Assembly (NCBI GenBank): GCA_910578715.1
Contig: CAJTRL010000019.1
Location: 1 to 57,671, forward strand
Length of the DNA stretch: 57,671 nucleotides
DNA from: an uncultured Lachnospiraceae bacterium
Lineage (GTDB): Bacteria > Bacillota > Clostridia > Lachnospirales > Lachnospiraceae
Reading direction: 5' to 3'
This document shows positions 16,667 to 25,931 of the stretch, piece by piece (the stretch's first letter is position 1; every line of letters begins with the position of its first letter). The position numbers and the translations under genes were made by a program. The notes beneath the pieces were generated by a model. It searched no databases, had not been told where the DNA came from, and saw nothing but the letters and a program-made list of their open reading frames with translations.

Positions 16667-16823
16667 TTGGGGAAAGGCTTCCTTTCTGTGTATTGTAAAG
16701 ACAGACTTACTGAATTAGCATTGCCTGTTTTTCGTAATTTTATATTAGCACATTTAAAGGCGTATTGCTATTTGGAAACGTTATGTGGTACGATGAAAAA
16801 GAAAAAAGAGAATAATAATGAAA

Positions 16824-16852
16824 TAGACTTTACATTCCTGTTATGCTATACT
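16824..16852 (+). promoter_or_regulatory. promoter upstream of the hairpin leader and coiled-coil gene
   Basis: TAGACT (16824-16829), a 17-base spacer and TATACT (16847-16852), with TG one base before the -10 (extended -10). It would produce a leader of about 180 bases before 17036 that contains the hairpins at 16920-17020. The rest of 16667-16823 is AT-rich with nothing else I can support. Confidence 0.5.
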
Positions 16853-16917
16853 GGATTTACCTGATAACCTGTGATGAAAATTAATTTAGTGCCGTGGGAA
16901 TGAAAGAGGTGATTAGG

Positions 16918-17046
16918 TTGAAAAATCAGAGATTTTTCATAGCCGAATTTATTCGGCAAGCGAATATTTGTGCCATTGCGCTGAGGGCGCTGCGCTTTCA
17001 GCGCGGACCCAAATATCGCGGGCAGAGAGAAGGGCATGGTGATTAG
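16918..17046 (+). other. hairpin-rich leader with a possible 42-residue ORF
   Basis: Three nested hairpins follow one another: GAAAAATC-AGA-GATTTTTC (16920-16938), GCCGAAT-TT-ATTCGGC (16943-16958), and an outer ATATTTG/CAAATAT stem enclosing GCGCTGA/TCAGCGC (about 16961-17020). The same stretch is open from TTG 16918, behind AAAGAGGTGA, to TAG 17044, giving a basic peptide with MKNQRFFIAEFIRQAN at its start, which overlaps the start of the next gene. The dense inverted repeats argue for a structured or repeat-derived leader; a translated peptide is less likely but has a good ribosome site. Confidence 0.4.
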
Positions 17047-17314
17047 AGTGACAGATAGCGAAAAACTCGATTTAATGCTTTCAAAACTGGATAAACTGGA
17101 TAAACTGGATAAGATTGAAAATGATATCATAGATATAAAATTGACACTTGAAAATGAAATACGGGTGAATATCCAACGGGTGGCGGAAGGTCATCTCGAT
17201 TTGTCAAGAAATCTGCATAATGCAATGAAGCCTAATAATGAGATTGAAATGCTGGCAATTAAAGTCAGAATGTTGGAAACGGATATAAGAAAAATAAAAA
17301 CAAAATTAGCATAA
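17036..17314 (+). CDS. short coiled-coil protein
   Basis: The 92-residue protein is a charged alpha-helix throughout. A triple LDK repeat (MLSKLDKLDKLDKIENDI, residues about 14-31) leads into long heptads ending KVRMLETDIRKIKTKLA. The family is unknown to me; such proteins are common as single genes in Lachnospiraceae. The start at ATG 17036 has AGAGAAGGG upstream. A strong terminator follows. Confidence 0.6.
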   Translation: MVIRVTDSEKLDLMLSKLDKLDKLDKIENDIIDIKLTLENEIRVNIQRVAEGHLDLSRNLHNAMKPNNEIEMLAIKVRMLETDIRKIKTKLA

Positions 17315-17320
17315 TGGAAA

Positions 17321-17357
17321 AATGGGGCCGTCACTTAGTGCAAAGGCCCCATTTTTT
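17321..17357. terminator. bidirectional terminator
   Basis: AATGGGGCC (17321-17329) pairs with GGCCCCATT (17345-17353), with T-runs on both strands. It ends the coiled-coil gene on the plus strand and, 45 bases away, the giant DUF4132 gene on the minus strand. Confidence 0.85.
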
Positions 17358-17402
17358 ATTCTGAATACTGTCGCAATTTTTCAATGGAAAAAGGGTTCCC
17401 CC

Positions 17403-20400
17403 TCACCGAATCTGTCTCAGGATATTAGGGTCTTTTATTTTCCCGTCTTCCGCAAACAAAAGAATCTTGGACATAATTTCCGCCGTTTTCGGGTCATCAT
17501 CCACAAAGGGGAGGAAAATGCGTCCTCTGTGCTGTGAATGAACCGGAACGACGAACAGCATGGAATTGCCAATCTGGTGTACGACGCCGCTTCCGAGATG
17601 CACCGTATACTGGCCGAGTTTTCCGTCGATAATCGCATGATTTCCTTCCAGACGGACGTTTTTGGTTCCAAACAGAGAAAGATTGCATGCGGCGATTGCC
17701 CGGCGCATTTCGATGGTCGAGTGGCTTGTTTCCGGGTCAACGCCTCCGGCATGGGCAACGCTGACGGCCAAATCCACATCCCGCATGACTTCGCTGTATA
17801 TGATGTCCGGGATATCTTTTATCGGAAGCGACTTTCCGCTTTTCCGGTCTGCGAATACCACATATTCCAGCGTCGGCGCTTCCACATCGCTTGGCGAGAA
17901 CCAGTCCGCCATCGCGTAGATGCGGGCAACAATGTTTTCCTTATAATAAATTTTCTGTAAACCGTCGTCATAGTCCGCAACCCAGCGTCGGCTCCGTAAG
18001 GCGCCGACGGTTTTCTGGGGCTGAATCTGGTTGCCGGAAAAGAGCATGGATTCCTCTTTTTCCAGTTCCTCGTCCAGTTTTACATAGAGCTCGCGGAAAA
18101 CCTGTTTAAAAGGCTGTCTGAGCTGTTTTTCAAACAGCAGTTTCTGATATTCGTGCCAATGGCCGTCTTTGTACAGGTCAAAAGGATGGGCGATGAAAAT
18201 CTTTTCGTCCGCGTTTACAGGATGAAGGGAGCCGGAAGCGTCCAGAATGCCGTCTTTTGTCAAAAAGCCGAGCCTGGGGTTTTCTTCCTGTGTCGTCCGC
18301 ACCACAAGCGTTTCCGTAATCGGGCGGGCTATCGGGCTGTTGTACAGTTCCAGAAATTCCCAGACCTCAAAAGCGGTCTTATCCTCCATCGCCTGTTCCA
18401 TCATCTGTTTTGTCCGGCTGTACTGGTCTTTTAACTTTTTGACAAGCTCCTGGAATTTCAGCGCCGTTTCGTCCTTTTTATATTTGGACGGAACGGATTT
18501 TAAGGGTTTGCCGTCTTTTCTGCATGCAAGGGAACTCTTACCGTTCTCATCCACGCAAATCATCAGCTCGATTTCACCGACTTTCTGCCAGTCGAAATAA
18601 GCGGAAGAAAGTTCGGTCAGTCTGCCTTCCATGCGGAGTATGAGACGGGTGACGTCCGTAAATCCGGCGTTCACGCTTAAGTTGTTCAGGGCAATTTCGG
18701 AAGCCCTTCCTTCGCTGGCCCGCCGCTGTGCGCCGAACTGGCGGCTTTCTTTCTTGTATTTCTGGATAAACTGATAGCGGTCGAGAAGCTCCGTTTCCCG
18801 CGCTTCTTTTTCCGCGGGAAGGGGCAGCAGACCGATGCTCATCAGGAGGTCTTTGTTGCGTTTTGCGTTGATTTCCGCTTTCAGCTTTTCCTTATCCGTA
18901 TTTCCGAGGGCGGCGTCCGCGTATTTTCTGGCTCTCGCGTGGGCCGCTCCGGTGGAGGAATATTTGGCGGCATCATACAGGAGTTTGAAATTCTTTTCCC
19001 CCAGTTTTTCGTATGCTTCGAAAAACCAGTGAATGTCAAAGGCGCCGTCTCTTAATTCTTCCGGCGAAAGCGGCGTGTATTTGGCAATCGTAGAGGTAAG
19101 CTGGTCGTCGAACCGCTCGCTCGTATGGGCCATGAAATAGTAACAGGTACTCGCAAAGCCGGGCATGTCAAAATATTCTTCCAGCATGGGAATCCATTGC
19201 TGCGCGTACATGGCAAGCTCTATCAGGCGTTTTTTGGCGATGTCGGTCCCTTTCAGGGCTTTTTTCAGGTCGCCCGCCGTTTCATCCGGTCCCGGCATGG
19301 AGACTTTCAGCAGATGGCTCAGCACCAGTTTTCTGTCCGTATTGGAAGAATAATAGCTGTACCCGCGCTGTAAAGGGTCTTTGCCGAGCGCCGTTAAAAT
19401 CTGAATCATATAGTCGATGCCGTAAATGACCTGAATGTTTTTGATGTCCGCCGAAAAAGGCGTTGGCTGCTCGCCGCGTTTGAGCTCCACCGTCAGAACG
19501 ACTGGAAGCACTTCCCGGTAAAGCTCGTGCGCAAAGGTCATTTCCGGCATTTCCGCTCCGATTGTGTCGAAACGGTATTTTCCGTCCACGGGCCGGATGA
19601 CGCCCTGGCCGAAGAAGGCGTTCAGTCCGCGGACGCCGGCCTTCCGGGAAGGAATGGCGCCTTTTTGCTCCACAACGCTGATGGGCTCCAAAAGGCTGCC
19701 CATGCCGGAAAAGGCAAAGACCGCCTTATAGAACAGGTTTTTATCCCAGATTCCCCGTATATGGCACTGTACATAATCCGACAGACCCAGATAATTTCCA
19801 CGGCCGCTATTGTAAGCATACCGGGGCTGTTTTTCCCGGGACGCTTGCTTCGCATAATGCTGCTGTAACCGGAAACGCAGCGTAAAAGCGCTTTCCCAGT
19901 CCTCCTTATTTTCCTTTTGGGCATAAGAAAGCCACTGGCACAGGCTGGAAAAAACGGGAAGCTCCAGCGCGCGTTTCGTATAAACCGATATTTCTCCGTT
20001 CCAGCGTTTTTCCTGTACCGTAAACAAATCGTTGGAGCTGTCCAGCACGGTGAGCAGCCTGGCGATTCCGCATAATCCGAAATGTACCAGGAGCGCGTGC
20101 GGGGCATACTGCCGGAACAGGGCGGAAAGGATGGTATTCACCTGACCGTGATAGGAGAGCGCGGCAACCGGATTGGAAAAGGGCGCTTTTTTCAGGAGGC
20201 CGCTTCCGAATACCTTTTGATAGAGCTTCTTATTTGGCTCATAATAATTACGCTGTCCGCAGCATTGGAGGAAAAGCTCCGTTTCGATTAAAAGCTGCGG
20301 CGTCTGTATTTCTTTTCTATAAAATTCTTCCCACAATTCCCGGAAAGGATACAGGTCGAGAGGTTCCACTTCATCGCGGCTCCATTGACACTGGCTCAGC

Positions 20401-22553
20401 TTGCTGCCGAGCAGAAGGTCCTCGTTCCATGCCGATGTATAAGAGCGTTCCCGGTTGGCGTGAACCAGCTCATCCAGTTTCCGCAAAACGCGTATACACG
20501 CTTCTTCTCCGCTGACAAAGAGCTTTGACGCTTCGTTTTCATCGGCATGAACCGGAGGCAGAATCCAGTCTTTGTCCACATCATATAATCCATATCCCGG
20601 TGTGTTCAGAATATCCTGTGCCGCGCTTCCCGCACCGAGAAGTTCCTCTAAAAGCACCTGTTCTTTTCCGGTGGGCTCGGAGAAAGCGCGGAGCTTCGGC
20701 AAAATTTCCGCAAAAGACCTTTCATCCTCTTTTTTCAGCTGTAATGCCAGGTCCAGCGCGCCCATATGACATTCTTCGGATTTGTCTTCGAGCAGCCTTC
20801 CGATACAGGCGGTCAGATTCCGGTTATCCTGTTTCCGTAACAGGGCAAGGGTTTTGGCACGCCCCTTTTTATATTTCAGATTTTCTTCTATTTTGCGGAA
20901 ATCATCTGCGGAAAGTTCCATGTCTTCCACCAGCGCGTGCGCTGACAGGTTCGTGGCTTCCTCCGCATTGTGCAGAAGCTCAAAGAGCACTTTTTTACGC
21001 CGCTCCGACTGGGGACGATAGAGCAGTACTCTGGAAACATTGGCTCTGGAAGCGCCATAATAAGAATATCCTTCGCCCTGGCCAATCAGCGGAATCATTT
21101 CCGCAGTCTCATCTAAAAGAGCGTCTTTTTGCAGCATCCATGCAATCAGACACAGGCGAATGGCGATATCCGACTGACTCAGCGTTACCTGATGCCAGGG
21201 GAAAATACAGGGCGAAAGCGTCAGTCCCTTTTTGGGAATGCGCCCCATCAGTTCCTTTAAAATGCCGTAAAACTGCTCCGCCTCTTCGTCGCTTTGAAAA
21301 TATTCACCGGAAGCCAGCGGTTTCGGCTTTCTTACCTGACTGCTCCGGACGCCGTAGGTACTTCCGTTTTCTTCTTTGGTAAGCTGGTGAAACCAGGAGC
21401 CCGTGCCTGGCATGAAACCGGGCATAAAACAGGCTGCGAGCTCAAGGTCATCGGAACAGGAGCGGATGACTTCTTTGGACGTGCGCATTTGCAGTTTCGT
21501 GTCCTGTATGGAAAGACAAAAATAGGAAGCCGTCATTTTCTGCGGTTTCGTTCCCTGACTGATTAATGCCAGAACCGTCTGCACGGCATCCACCACATTG
21601 TAAAATCCTTTTGCCCAGAGAGCACAGCTGATGGCAACAGCATCGTTTGTAGCAAGCTGCTCTTTTACAAAAGATTCATCCCGGAGACATTGCCCCATCA
21701 GACGCAGCAGTTTATCACTGATACGGTCCACGCTGTTTTCATTAAAAATACCAATCCATGTGCTGACCGCGCGCTTTACGGAGGAATAGCGAATCAGGTT
21801 GTTCTCTTCAATGACGGAGAACAAATGAAGGAATGCTTCCGGCCGTCCGGCGTCCATCGTTTCGCAGACCGCCTGCCTTGCGCCTTCCTGAAGCCTTGCC
21901 GCGAGAAGGAATCTGCCCAGGTCTTCGTACAATGCCTGACTTTTCGACATAACGATGCCGAGAATCAGTTCGCGGCTCATCATCGCCGTATTGTTTTCCC
22001 CGAAAAGAATATCTTTTACCGCATTGATTGTTTTGGCCTCGCCGCGGTCAATCTGGGCCGCCAGGATTCCCGCGTAAGTAAAATGCTCGTTGCGGGCATG
22101 GTCGTACAGTTCCGGCGTGACGTTTCCGGTCAGCACATCCGCCAGGTCTCCGCCGTATAAGGTAAGCCGCGCATAGGCCCGGAGCAGTTTGAGACTCTGC
22201 TCCACAAAAGGCGCATAGCTGCCGGAGCGGAGACTTCTTCTGTACCATCCGGCGGTCATCTGGTAACAGTTCATTTCATCCAGCGCATAATAAAACTCTT
22301 CCTGTTTCGCTCTGGCGACACAGACATCCACCAGATTCGGAAACCGCTCCCGGTACAAAGCGCTCAGCGTATTGTATTTTCCGCTGAACAAAAGCTCCCG
22401 CAGGTCGTTGCAGACATCCTGGGGAATGGAATAATAATAGAGGTCGGGAAGCATTTTTTTCTCCTGTTCGGAAAGGTGCTTTCCCTTTCCTTTTAATTCC
22501 CCAATCCATGTTTCCGTTAATTTTCTTCGCGTCTGATAAGTAAATTCCGCCAT
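17403..22553 (-). CDS. giant DUF4132 domain protein
   Basis: The 1716-residue cytoplasmic protein consists mostly of helical, HEAT/armadillo-like stretches for about 1250 residues. A DUF4132 region follows (roughly 1300-1490; FEVWEFLELYNSPIARP, VNADEKIFIAHPFDLY, LRQPFKQVFRELY). It ends in a domain with FGTKNVRLEGNHAIIDG and the final AEIMSKILLFAEDGKIKDP motif seen in this superfamily (the DUF7737 type, as I recall). E. coli MolR/YehI is a distant relative; no activity is established. ATG 22553 has GGAGGA 6 bases upstream (MAEFTYQTRRKL); an upstream in-frame start lacks a ribosome site. Confidence 0.8.
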   Translation of the reverse strand: MAEFTYQTRRKLTETWIGELKGKGKHLSEQEKKMLPDLYYYSIPQDVCNDLRELLFSGKYNTLSALYRERFPNLVDVCVARAKQEEFYYALDEMNCYQMTAGWYRRSLRSGSYAPFVEQSLKLLRAYARLTLYGGDLADVLTGNVTPELYDHARNEHFTYAGILAAQIDRGEAKTINAVKDILFGENNTAMMSRELILGIVMSKSQALYEDLGRFLLAARLQEGARQAVCETMDAGRPEAFLHLFSVIEENNLIRYSSVKRAVSTWIGIFNENSVDRISDKLLRLMGQCLRDESFVKEQLATNDAVAISCALWAKGFYNVVDAVQTVLALISQGTKPQKMTASYFCLSIQDTKLQMRTSKEVIRSCSDDLELAACFMPGFMPGTGSWFHQLTKEENGSTYGVRSSQVRKPKPLASGEYFQSDEEAEQFYGILKELMGRIPKKGLTLSPCIFPWHQVTLSQSDIAIRLCLIAWMLQKDALLDETAEMIPLIGQGEGYSYYGASRANVSRVLLYRPQSERRKKVLFELLHNAEEATNLSAHALVEDMELSADDFRKIEENLKYKKGRAKTLALLRKQDNRNLTACIGRLLEDKSEECHMGALDLALQLKKEDERSFAEILPKLRAFSEPTGKEQVLLEELLGAGSAAQDILNTPGYGLYDVDKDWILPPVHADENEASKLFVSGEEACIRVLRKLDELVHANRERSYTSAWNEDLLLGSKLSQCQWSRDEVEPLDLYPFRELWEEFYRKEIQTPQLLIETELFLQCCGQRNYYEPNKKLYQKVFGSGLLKKAPFSNPVAALSYHGQVNTILSALFRQYAPHALLVHFGLCGIARLLTVLDSSNDLFTVQEKRWNGEISVYTKRALELPVFSSLCQWLSYAQKENKEDWESAFTLRFRLQQHYAKQASREKQPRYAYNSGRGNYLGLSDYVQCHIRGIWDKNLFYKAVFAFSGMGSLLEPISVVEQKGAIPSRKAGVRGLNAFFGQGVIRPVDGKYRFDTIGAEMPEMTFAHELYREVLPVVLTVELKRGEQPTPFSADIKNIQVIYGIDYMIQILTALGKDPLQRGYSYYSSNTDRKLVLSHLLKVSMPGPDETAGDLKKALKGTDIAKKRLIELAMYAQQWIPMLEEYFDMPGFASTCYYFMAHTSERFDDQLTSTIAKYTPLSPEELRDGAFDIHWFFEAYEKLGEKNFKLLYDAAKYSSTGAAHARARKYADAALGNTDKEKLKAEINAKRNKDLLMSIGLLPLPAEKEARETELLDRYQFIQKYKKESRQFGAQRRASEGRASEIALNNLSVNAGFTDVTRLILRMEGRLTELSSAYFDWQKVGEIELMICVDENGKSSLACRKDGKPLKSVPSKYKKDETALKFQELVKKLKDQYSRTKQMMEQAMEDKTAFEVWEFLELYNSPIARPITETLVVRTTQEENPRLGFLTKDGILDASGSLHPVNADEKIFIAHPFDLYKDGHWHEYQKLLFEKQLRQPFKQVFRELYVKLDEELEKEESMLFSGNQIQPQKTVGALRSRRWVADYDDGLQKIYYKENIVARIYAMADWFSPSDVEAPTLEYVVFADRKSGKSLPIKDIPDIIYSEVMRDVDLAVSVAHAGGVDPETSHSTIEMRRAIAACNLSLFGTKNVRLEGNHAIIDGKLGQYTVHLGSGVVHQIGNSMLFVVPVHSQHRGRIFLPFVDDDPKTAEIMSKILLFAEDGKIKDPNILRQIR

Positions 22554-22640
22554 ATGTAATCCTCCGTATTGATTCATTTTTCTTGAAAGATGAAATCTTT
22601 TATTTAATAGGAAATTGCTGTAATCGTAGTGGGCTTCAAA

Positions 22641-22695
22641 CAAGAATTTACGCAGTAAATTCTTGGAGCGCAAGCTGCGGAGCTTGCGCTTTTTT
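22641..22695. repeat. double palindrome between the DUF4132 gene and its partner
   Basis: Two perfect hairpins are adjacent: CAAGAATTTAC-GCA-GTAAATTCTTG (22641-22665) and GCGCAAGCT-GCGG-AGCTTGCGC (22668-22689), followed on the plus strand by TTTTTT. On the minus strand they fall inside the transcript between two co-directional genes, where they could process or stabilise RNA. A plus-strand terminator here would serve no visible gene. Confidence 0.6.
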
Positions 22696-22704
22696 ACGGT
22701 CTTG

Positions 22705-23124
22705 TTACCATCCGGCGAGCATCGTCAGCCGGATAAAGGTAAAAACAATATCTTCCGTCCAGGGAATCTTTTCGGATAAATCTGTCAGCTCCGTTTCCCC
22801 GGCAAACACACGGTATATGCCGTCCTCAAAGCACTGAATCGTATTTTCGACCGCCTGATTTTCTGAAGCGTCTTCCCCGCCCCGCAGTCCGGAAGCAATT
22901 TTTCCGCGGGAAGCCTGTTCTGCGATTTCTTCTTTTGTCAGATAAGCCAGAATCTTTCCTTCGTCTTTCCTGGCATTGTACTGTTTAACGCCGCATATGG
23001 TCAGGGCGGTAAGCAGTTCGCGGACAGAATCAGGCCGTTTGTCGAGCTCATACGGAACGGACTGTAAATCCGCGGTTTTCTGTTTTCCGAGTTTTTTCAT
23101 TCGCACATAAATGGTAAAAGACAT
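22705..23124 (-). CDS. hypothetical protein, partner of the DUF4132 gene
   Basis: The 139-residue protein begins MSFTIYVRMKKLGKQKTADLQ and ends in DIVFTFIRLTMLAGW. Its N-terminal beta strands and middle helices (VRELLTALTICGVKQYNAR, TKEEIAEQASRGKIASG) give no family I recognise. It lies 151 bases before the DUF4132 start on the same strand, probably in one transcript, with AAAGGAG upstream. The minus-strand TGCTACAAT near 23166 is a possible extended -10 promoter. By association I would study it with the giant protein. Confidence 0.6.
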   Translation of the reverse strand: MSFTIYVRMKKLGKQKTADLQSVPYELDKRPDSVRELLTALTICGVKQYNARKDEGKILAYLTKEEIAEQASRGKIASGLRGGEDASENQAVENTIQCFEDGIYRVFAGETELTDLSEKIPWTEDIVFTFIRLTMLAGW

Positions 23125-23317
23125 GCTGGGGGCTCCTTTCGCGGTTATGGTGGTTGTATGTGTTTATTGTAGCACAGATGGCGGGCGGGCGGTAGGGAGA
23201 AACAGGCATGAAAATCAGGATTTTTAATCTTGGATGAAGATGCAAAATAGCCTTAGAGTCCTGTTTATTGTACATCTTATGTATATAATAGGAAAAAAAG
23301 ATATTCATGGTTAATTA

Positions 23318-23373
23318 TTTCGAGAAAAAGAAAATTTCGTGATATTGAAAGTTTCGAGAAAAAGAAGTATAAT
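23318..23373 (+). promoter_or_regulatory. promoter with direct repeats, candidate operator of the restriction-modification operon
   Basis: TTGAAA (23345-23350), a 17-base spacer and TATAAT (23368-23373) make a near-perfect promoter 27 bases before the HTH gene. A 15-base direct repeat, TTTCGAGAAAAAGAA, occurs at 23318-23332 and again at 23352-23366. The second copy fills the spacer between -35 and -10, where bound protein would block RNA polymerase. Confidence 0.65.
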
Positions 23374-23399
23374 AAAATAATGTCAAGGAGGCAGTGTAT

Positions 23400-23576
23400 A
23401 TGGAATATTTAACCGTAAAAGAAATGGCGGAATGCTGGAATATCTCAGGACGGATGGTGACGATTTACTGTAAGGAAGGGCGCATTCCAGGTGCAATCAA
23501 AAAAGGCAATCTGTGGCTTCTTCCGAAAAATACCAAAAAGCCGGACGATAACCGGAAGAATAACGGTAAAAAATAA
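23400..23576 (+). CDS. small excisionase-like HTH protein, candidate controller
   Basis: The 58-residue protein is a single MerR/excisionase-type helix-turn-helix: MEYLTVKEMAECWNISGRMV, then EGRIPGAIKKGNLWLLPKNT as recognition helix and wing, and a Lys/Asn-rich tail. ATG 23400 has AAGGAGG at the ideal distance; a GTG at 23394 is too close. It is the first gene of the restriction-modification operon, where C proteins usually sit, and its promoter carries the direct repeats at 23318 and 23352. I infer that it times methylase and nuclease expression; it is not a classic XRE-type C protein. Confidence 0.75.
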   Translation: MEYLTVKEMAECWNISGRMVTIYCKEGRIPGAIKKGNLWLLPKNTKKPDDNRKNNGKK

Positions 23577-23595
23577 AACGACAGAGGATTTTGCG

Positions 23596-24696
23596 ATGAG
23601 AAATAATAAATATACATGCCTTGATTTATTCTCCGGCGCCGGAGGTCTTTCCAGAGGATTTTATGATGCCGGATATGATGTAGTATTGGGAGTGGACTCT
23701 GACGAGGCGGCGTTAAAGACATTCAGGGAGAATCACGGCGGCGCTGAGACAATGAAGCTGGATTTGTTTGAACCCAGTAATATAGATATCATAGTAAAGT
23801 ACCTGAAAGACAAAGACATAAAACTGGACGTTCTGGTCGGTGGCCCGCCCTGTCAGGGCTTTTCCGTAGCCGGTCCCCGTGATATGGGAGATAAAAGAAA
23901 CACACTTTATACGGCAATGGTCAGGCTGGCAGAGAGAGTCGGACCACAGGTGGTCGTGCTGGAGAATGTGCCGGGCATGATGCAGACGAACGGAGGTATC
24001 GGCGCCAGAAGAGTCGTGGAAGATTTTGCCGGAATCGGATACAGAATGATTCCGAAACTGCTTTATGCACCGGATTATGGCATTCCTCAGATTAGAAAAA
24101 GAGTGTTTTTTGTAGGATTAAAAGATGGTGTGGAAGATTTTATTTTTCCGGCGCCGACGGTCGATAAGGAACATTACATAAGTTGTGAAGAAGCGATTGG
24201 CGATTTGCCGTCGCTGCAGACTTCCGACGGAGAAATTATCCACGGAGACGAAATGCAGGATTATGCCATGCCGGCGTGGAATGAATATCAGAAAAAAATG
24301 CGGTTACGTTCGGAAACGGTCCGGAATCATATCGGAAGCATTCCGATAGAAAAGACAAAACACATGATTTCACTGGTGCCGGAGGGAAAGAATTATAAGG
24401 CTCTTCCGGAGGAATATCAGGGAATTTACAAATATCATGAAGCATTGACAAGATATCATAGTAAAAGACCGTCTCTGACAATCAATACAGGTCACAGGTC
24501 GCATTTTCATTATAAGTGGAACAGGATTCCGACAGTGCGTGAAAGTGCAAGATTACAGAGTTTTCCCGATGATTTTATATTTTACGGGAATAAATCTGAG
24601 CAATACAGACAGGTGGGAAACGCGGTCCCGCCGATGTTAGGACAGGTCGTTGCCGAGGCATTATTACCTTACTTAAAAGATGGAGAGTCGTCATGA
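23596..24696 (+). CDS. DNA cytosine-5 methyltransferase 1
   Basis: The 366-residue C5 methyltransferase has all major motifs: I CLDLFSGAGGLSRGF, IV GGPPCQGFSVAG with catalytic Cys86, VI ENVPGM (from residue 123), VIII PQIRKRVFFVG, IX RESARLQSFPDDF and X QVGNAVPP. It transfers methyl from S-adenosylmethionine to carbon 5 of cytosine. ATG 23596 has AGAGGATT upstream. It overlaps the second methyltransferase by 4 bases (ATGA). A pair of C5 enzymes in one system usually means an asymmetric site, one enzyme per strand; the sequence recognised cannot be read here. Confidence 0.93.
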   Translation: MRNNKYTCLDLFSGAGGLSRGFYDAGYDVVLGVDSDEAALKTFRENHGGAETMKLDLFEPSNIDIIVKYLKDKDIKLDVLVGGPPCQGFSVAGPRDMGDKRNTLYTAMVRLAERVGPQVVVLENVPGMMQTNGGIGARRVVEDFAGIGYRMIPKLLYAPDYGIPQIRKRVFFVGLKDGVEDFIFPAPTVDKEHYISCEEAIGDLPSLQTSDGEIIHGDEMQDYAMPAWNEYQKKMRLRSETVRNHIGSIPIEKTKHMISLVPEGKNYKALPEEYQGIYKYHEALTRYHSKRPSLTINTGHRSHFHYKWNRIPTVRESARLQSFPDDFIFYGNKSEQYRQVGNAVPPMLGQVVAEALLPYLKDGESS

Positions 24697-25931
24697 CAAA
24701 ATATAAATTTATTGATTTGTTTGCCGGATGCGGAGGGCTGGAAGACGGCTTTCTGCAGTCCGGTAAATATACCGACGTAGCGGCGGTTGAATGGCTGAAA
24801 CCTCAGGTAAATACCCTGATACACAGACTGGAAAAAAAATGGAACATAAAAGATGCTGCAGAGCGCGTAATGTATTTCGATATGCAGAGGACAGAGGAAT
24901 TGTTTAAAGGGTGGGATGACGAGACGTTTGGCAGAAGCCGGGGACTGGATTATTACGTCAGCGAAATGAACGGTATAGATGTTATTATCGGAGGACCGCC
25001 CTGTCAGGCTTATTCCGTAGCCGGACGCGTCCGGGACGAAAACGGGATGCGGGATGATTACAGAAACTATCTTTTTGAGCATTATCTGAATGTCGTAGAC
25101 CGCTATCGTCCGGGTGTTTTTGTGTTTGAGAATGTTCCGGGAATACTGAGTGCGGCGCCCGACGGCACGCCTATTACGGAGCGAATCAGGAAAGGATTTC
25201 ATGAGATAGAATATGATATTATTGAAGACCTGAAAATGGCGAAAATAAATGCCGGCGATTTTGGAGTGCCGCAGAACAGGGAGCGGATGATGATTGTCGG
25301 TATAGACAGCCGCATCCATTCGGACACGCAGAAAATGCTTCATAAGTTTTATGAGGAGATATTGCCGGGTTATAAAGAAAAAAGGAAGATTACGGTGAAA
25401 GAGGCGATAGGAGACTTGCCGGCCTGTATGCCTTATCTGGGTGAAGAGCATCATAAAAAACGAAAATCACATGCGGAGCCGGAGACGGATGTTACATGGC
25501 ATAAACCGAGATATCATAATTTAAGAGATATGGACACTTTTCGGACGCTTGCGCTGGATATCGAGTCGGGAAGACGTGAATATGACAGTGAGAAAATCAG
25601 TGAGCTTTATGCGGAAAAAATAGGGTCAAAATCGCCGATTCACCGTTATCATGTGCTTGAGCCGGACATGCCGAGCACAACAATTATTGCGCATCTTTAT
25701 AAGGACGGTAATCGTTTTATTCATTATGATTCAAAGCAGTGCAGAAGCATTACGGTAAGAGAGGCAGCGCGGCTGCAGTCTTTTGATGACGATTTCGAGT
25801 TTACAGGGTCACAGGGCAATGCCTATCAGATGATAGGCAATGCGGTTCCGCCGCAGCTTGCAAAGAGAGTGGCACTGGCGCTGTATGATTTGCTGGAGGA
25901 AATGGATAAAGAACGGGTGATAAGTAAATGA
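24693..25931 (+). CDS. DNA cytosine-5 methyltransferase 2
   Basis: The 412-residue enzyme carries motif I FIDLFAGCGGLEDGF, IV GGPPCQAYSVAG with catalytic Cys104, VI FENVPGI, VIII PQNRERMMIVG, IX REAARLQSFDDDFEF and X MIGNAVPPQ. It is clearly diverged from its neighbour: the region between motifs I and IV is longer and the target-recognition region (about 230-330) is different. This fits two enzymes reading different strands of one asymmetric site. Its stop overlaps the McrB-like start (ATGA at 25928), so the dose of methylase and nuclease subunit is linked. Confidence 0.93.
   Translation: MTKYKFIDLFAGCGGLEDGFLQSGKYTDVAAVEWLKPQVNTLIHRLEKKWNIKDAAERVMYFDMQRTEELFKGWDDETFGRSRGLDYYVSEMNGIDVIIGGPPCQAYSVAGRVRDENGMRDDYRNYLFEHYLNVVDRYRPGVFVFENVPGILSAAPDGTPITERIRKGFHEIEYDIIEDLKMAKINAGDFGVPQNRERMMIVGIDSRIHSDTQKMLHKFYEEILPGYKEKRKITVKEAIGDLPACMPYLGEEHHKKRKSHAEPETDVTWHKPRYHNLRDMDTFRTLALDIESGRREYDSEKISELYAEKIGSKSPIHRYHVLEPDMPSTTIIAHLYKDGNRFIHYDSKQCRSITVREAARLQSFDDDFEFTGSQGNAYQMIGNAVPPQLAKRVALALYDLLEEMDKERVISK

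Noticed and set aside
19622..21382. Several long ORFs antisense to the giant DUF4132 gene, up to 285 codons
   Set aside because: Their composition (Arg, Pro, Ser and Cys-rich) is that of antisense shadows, and the 1716-residue frame is continuous with a good start.
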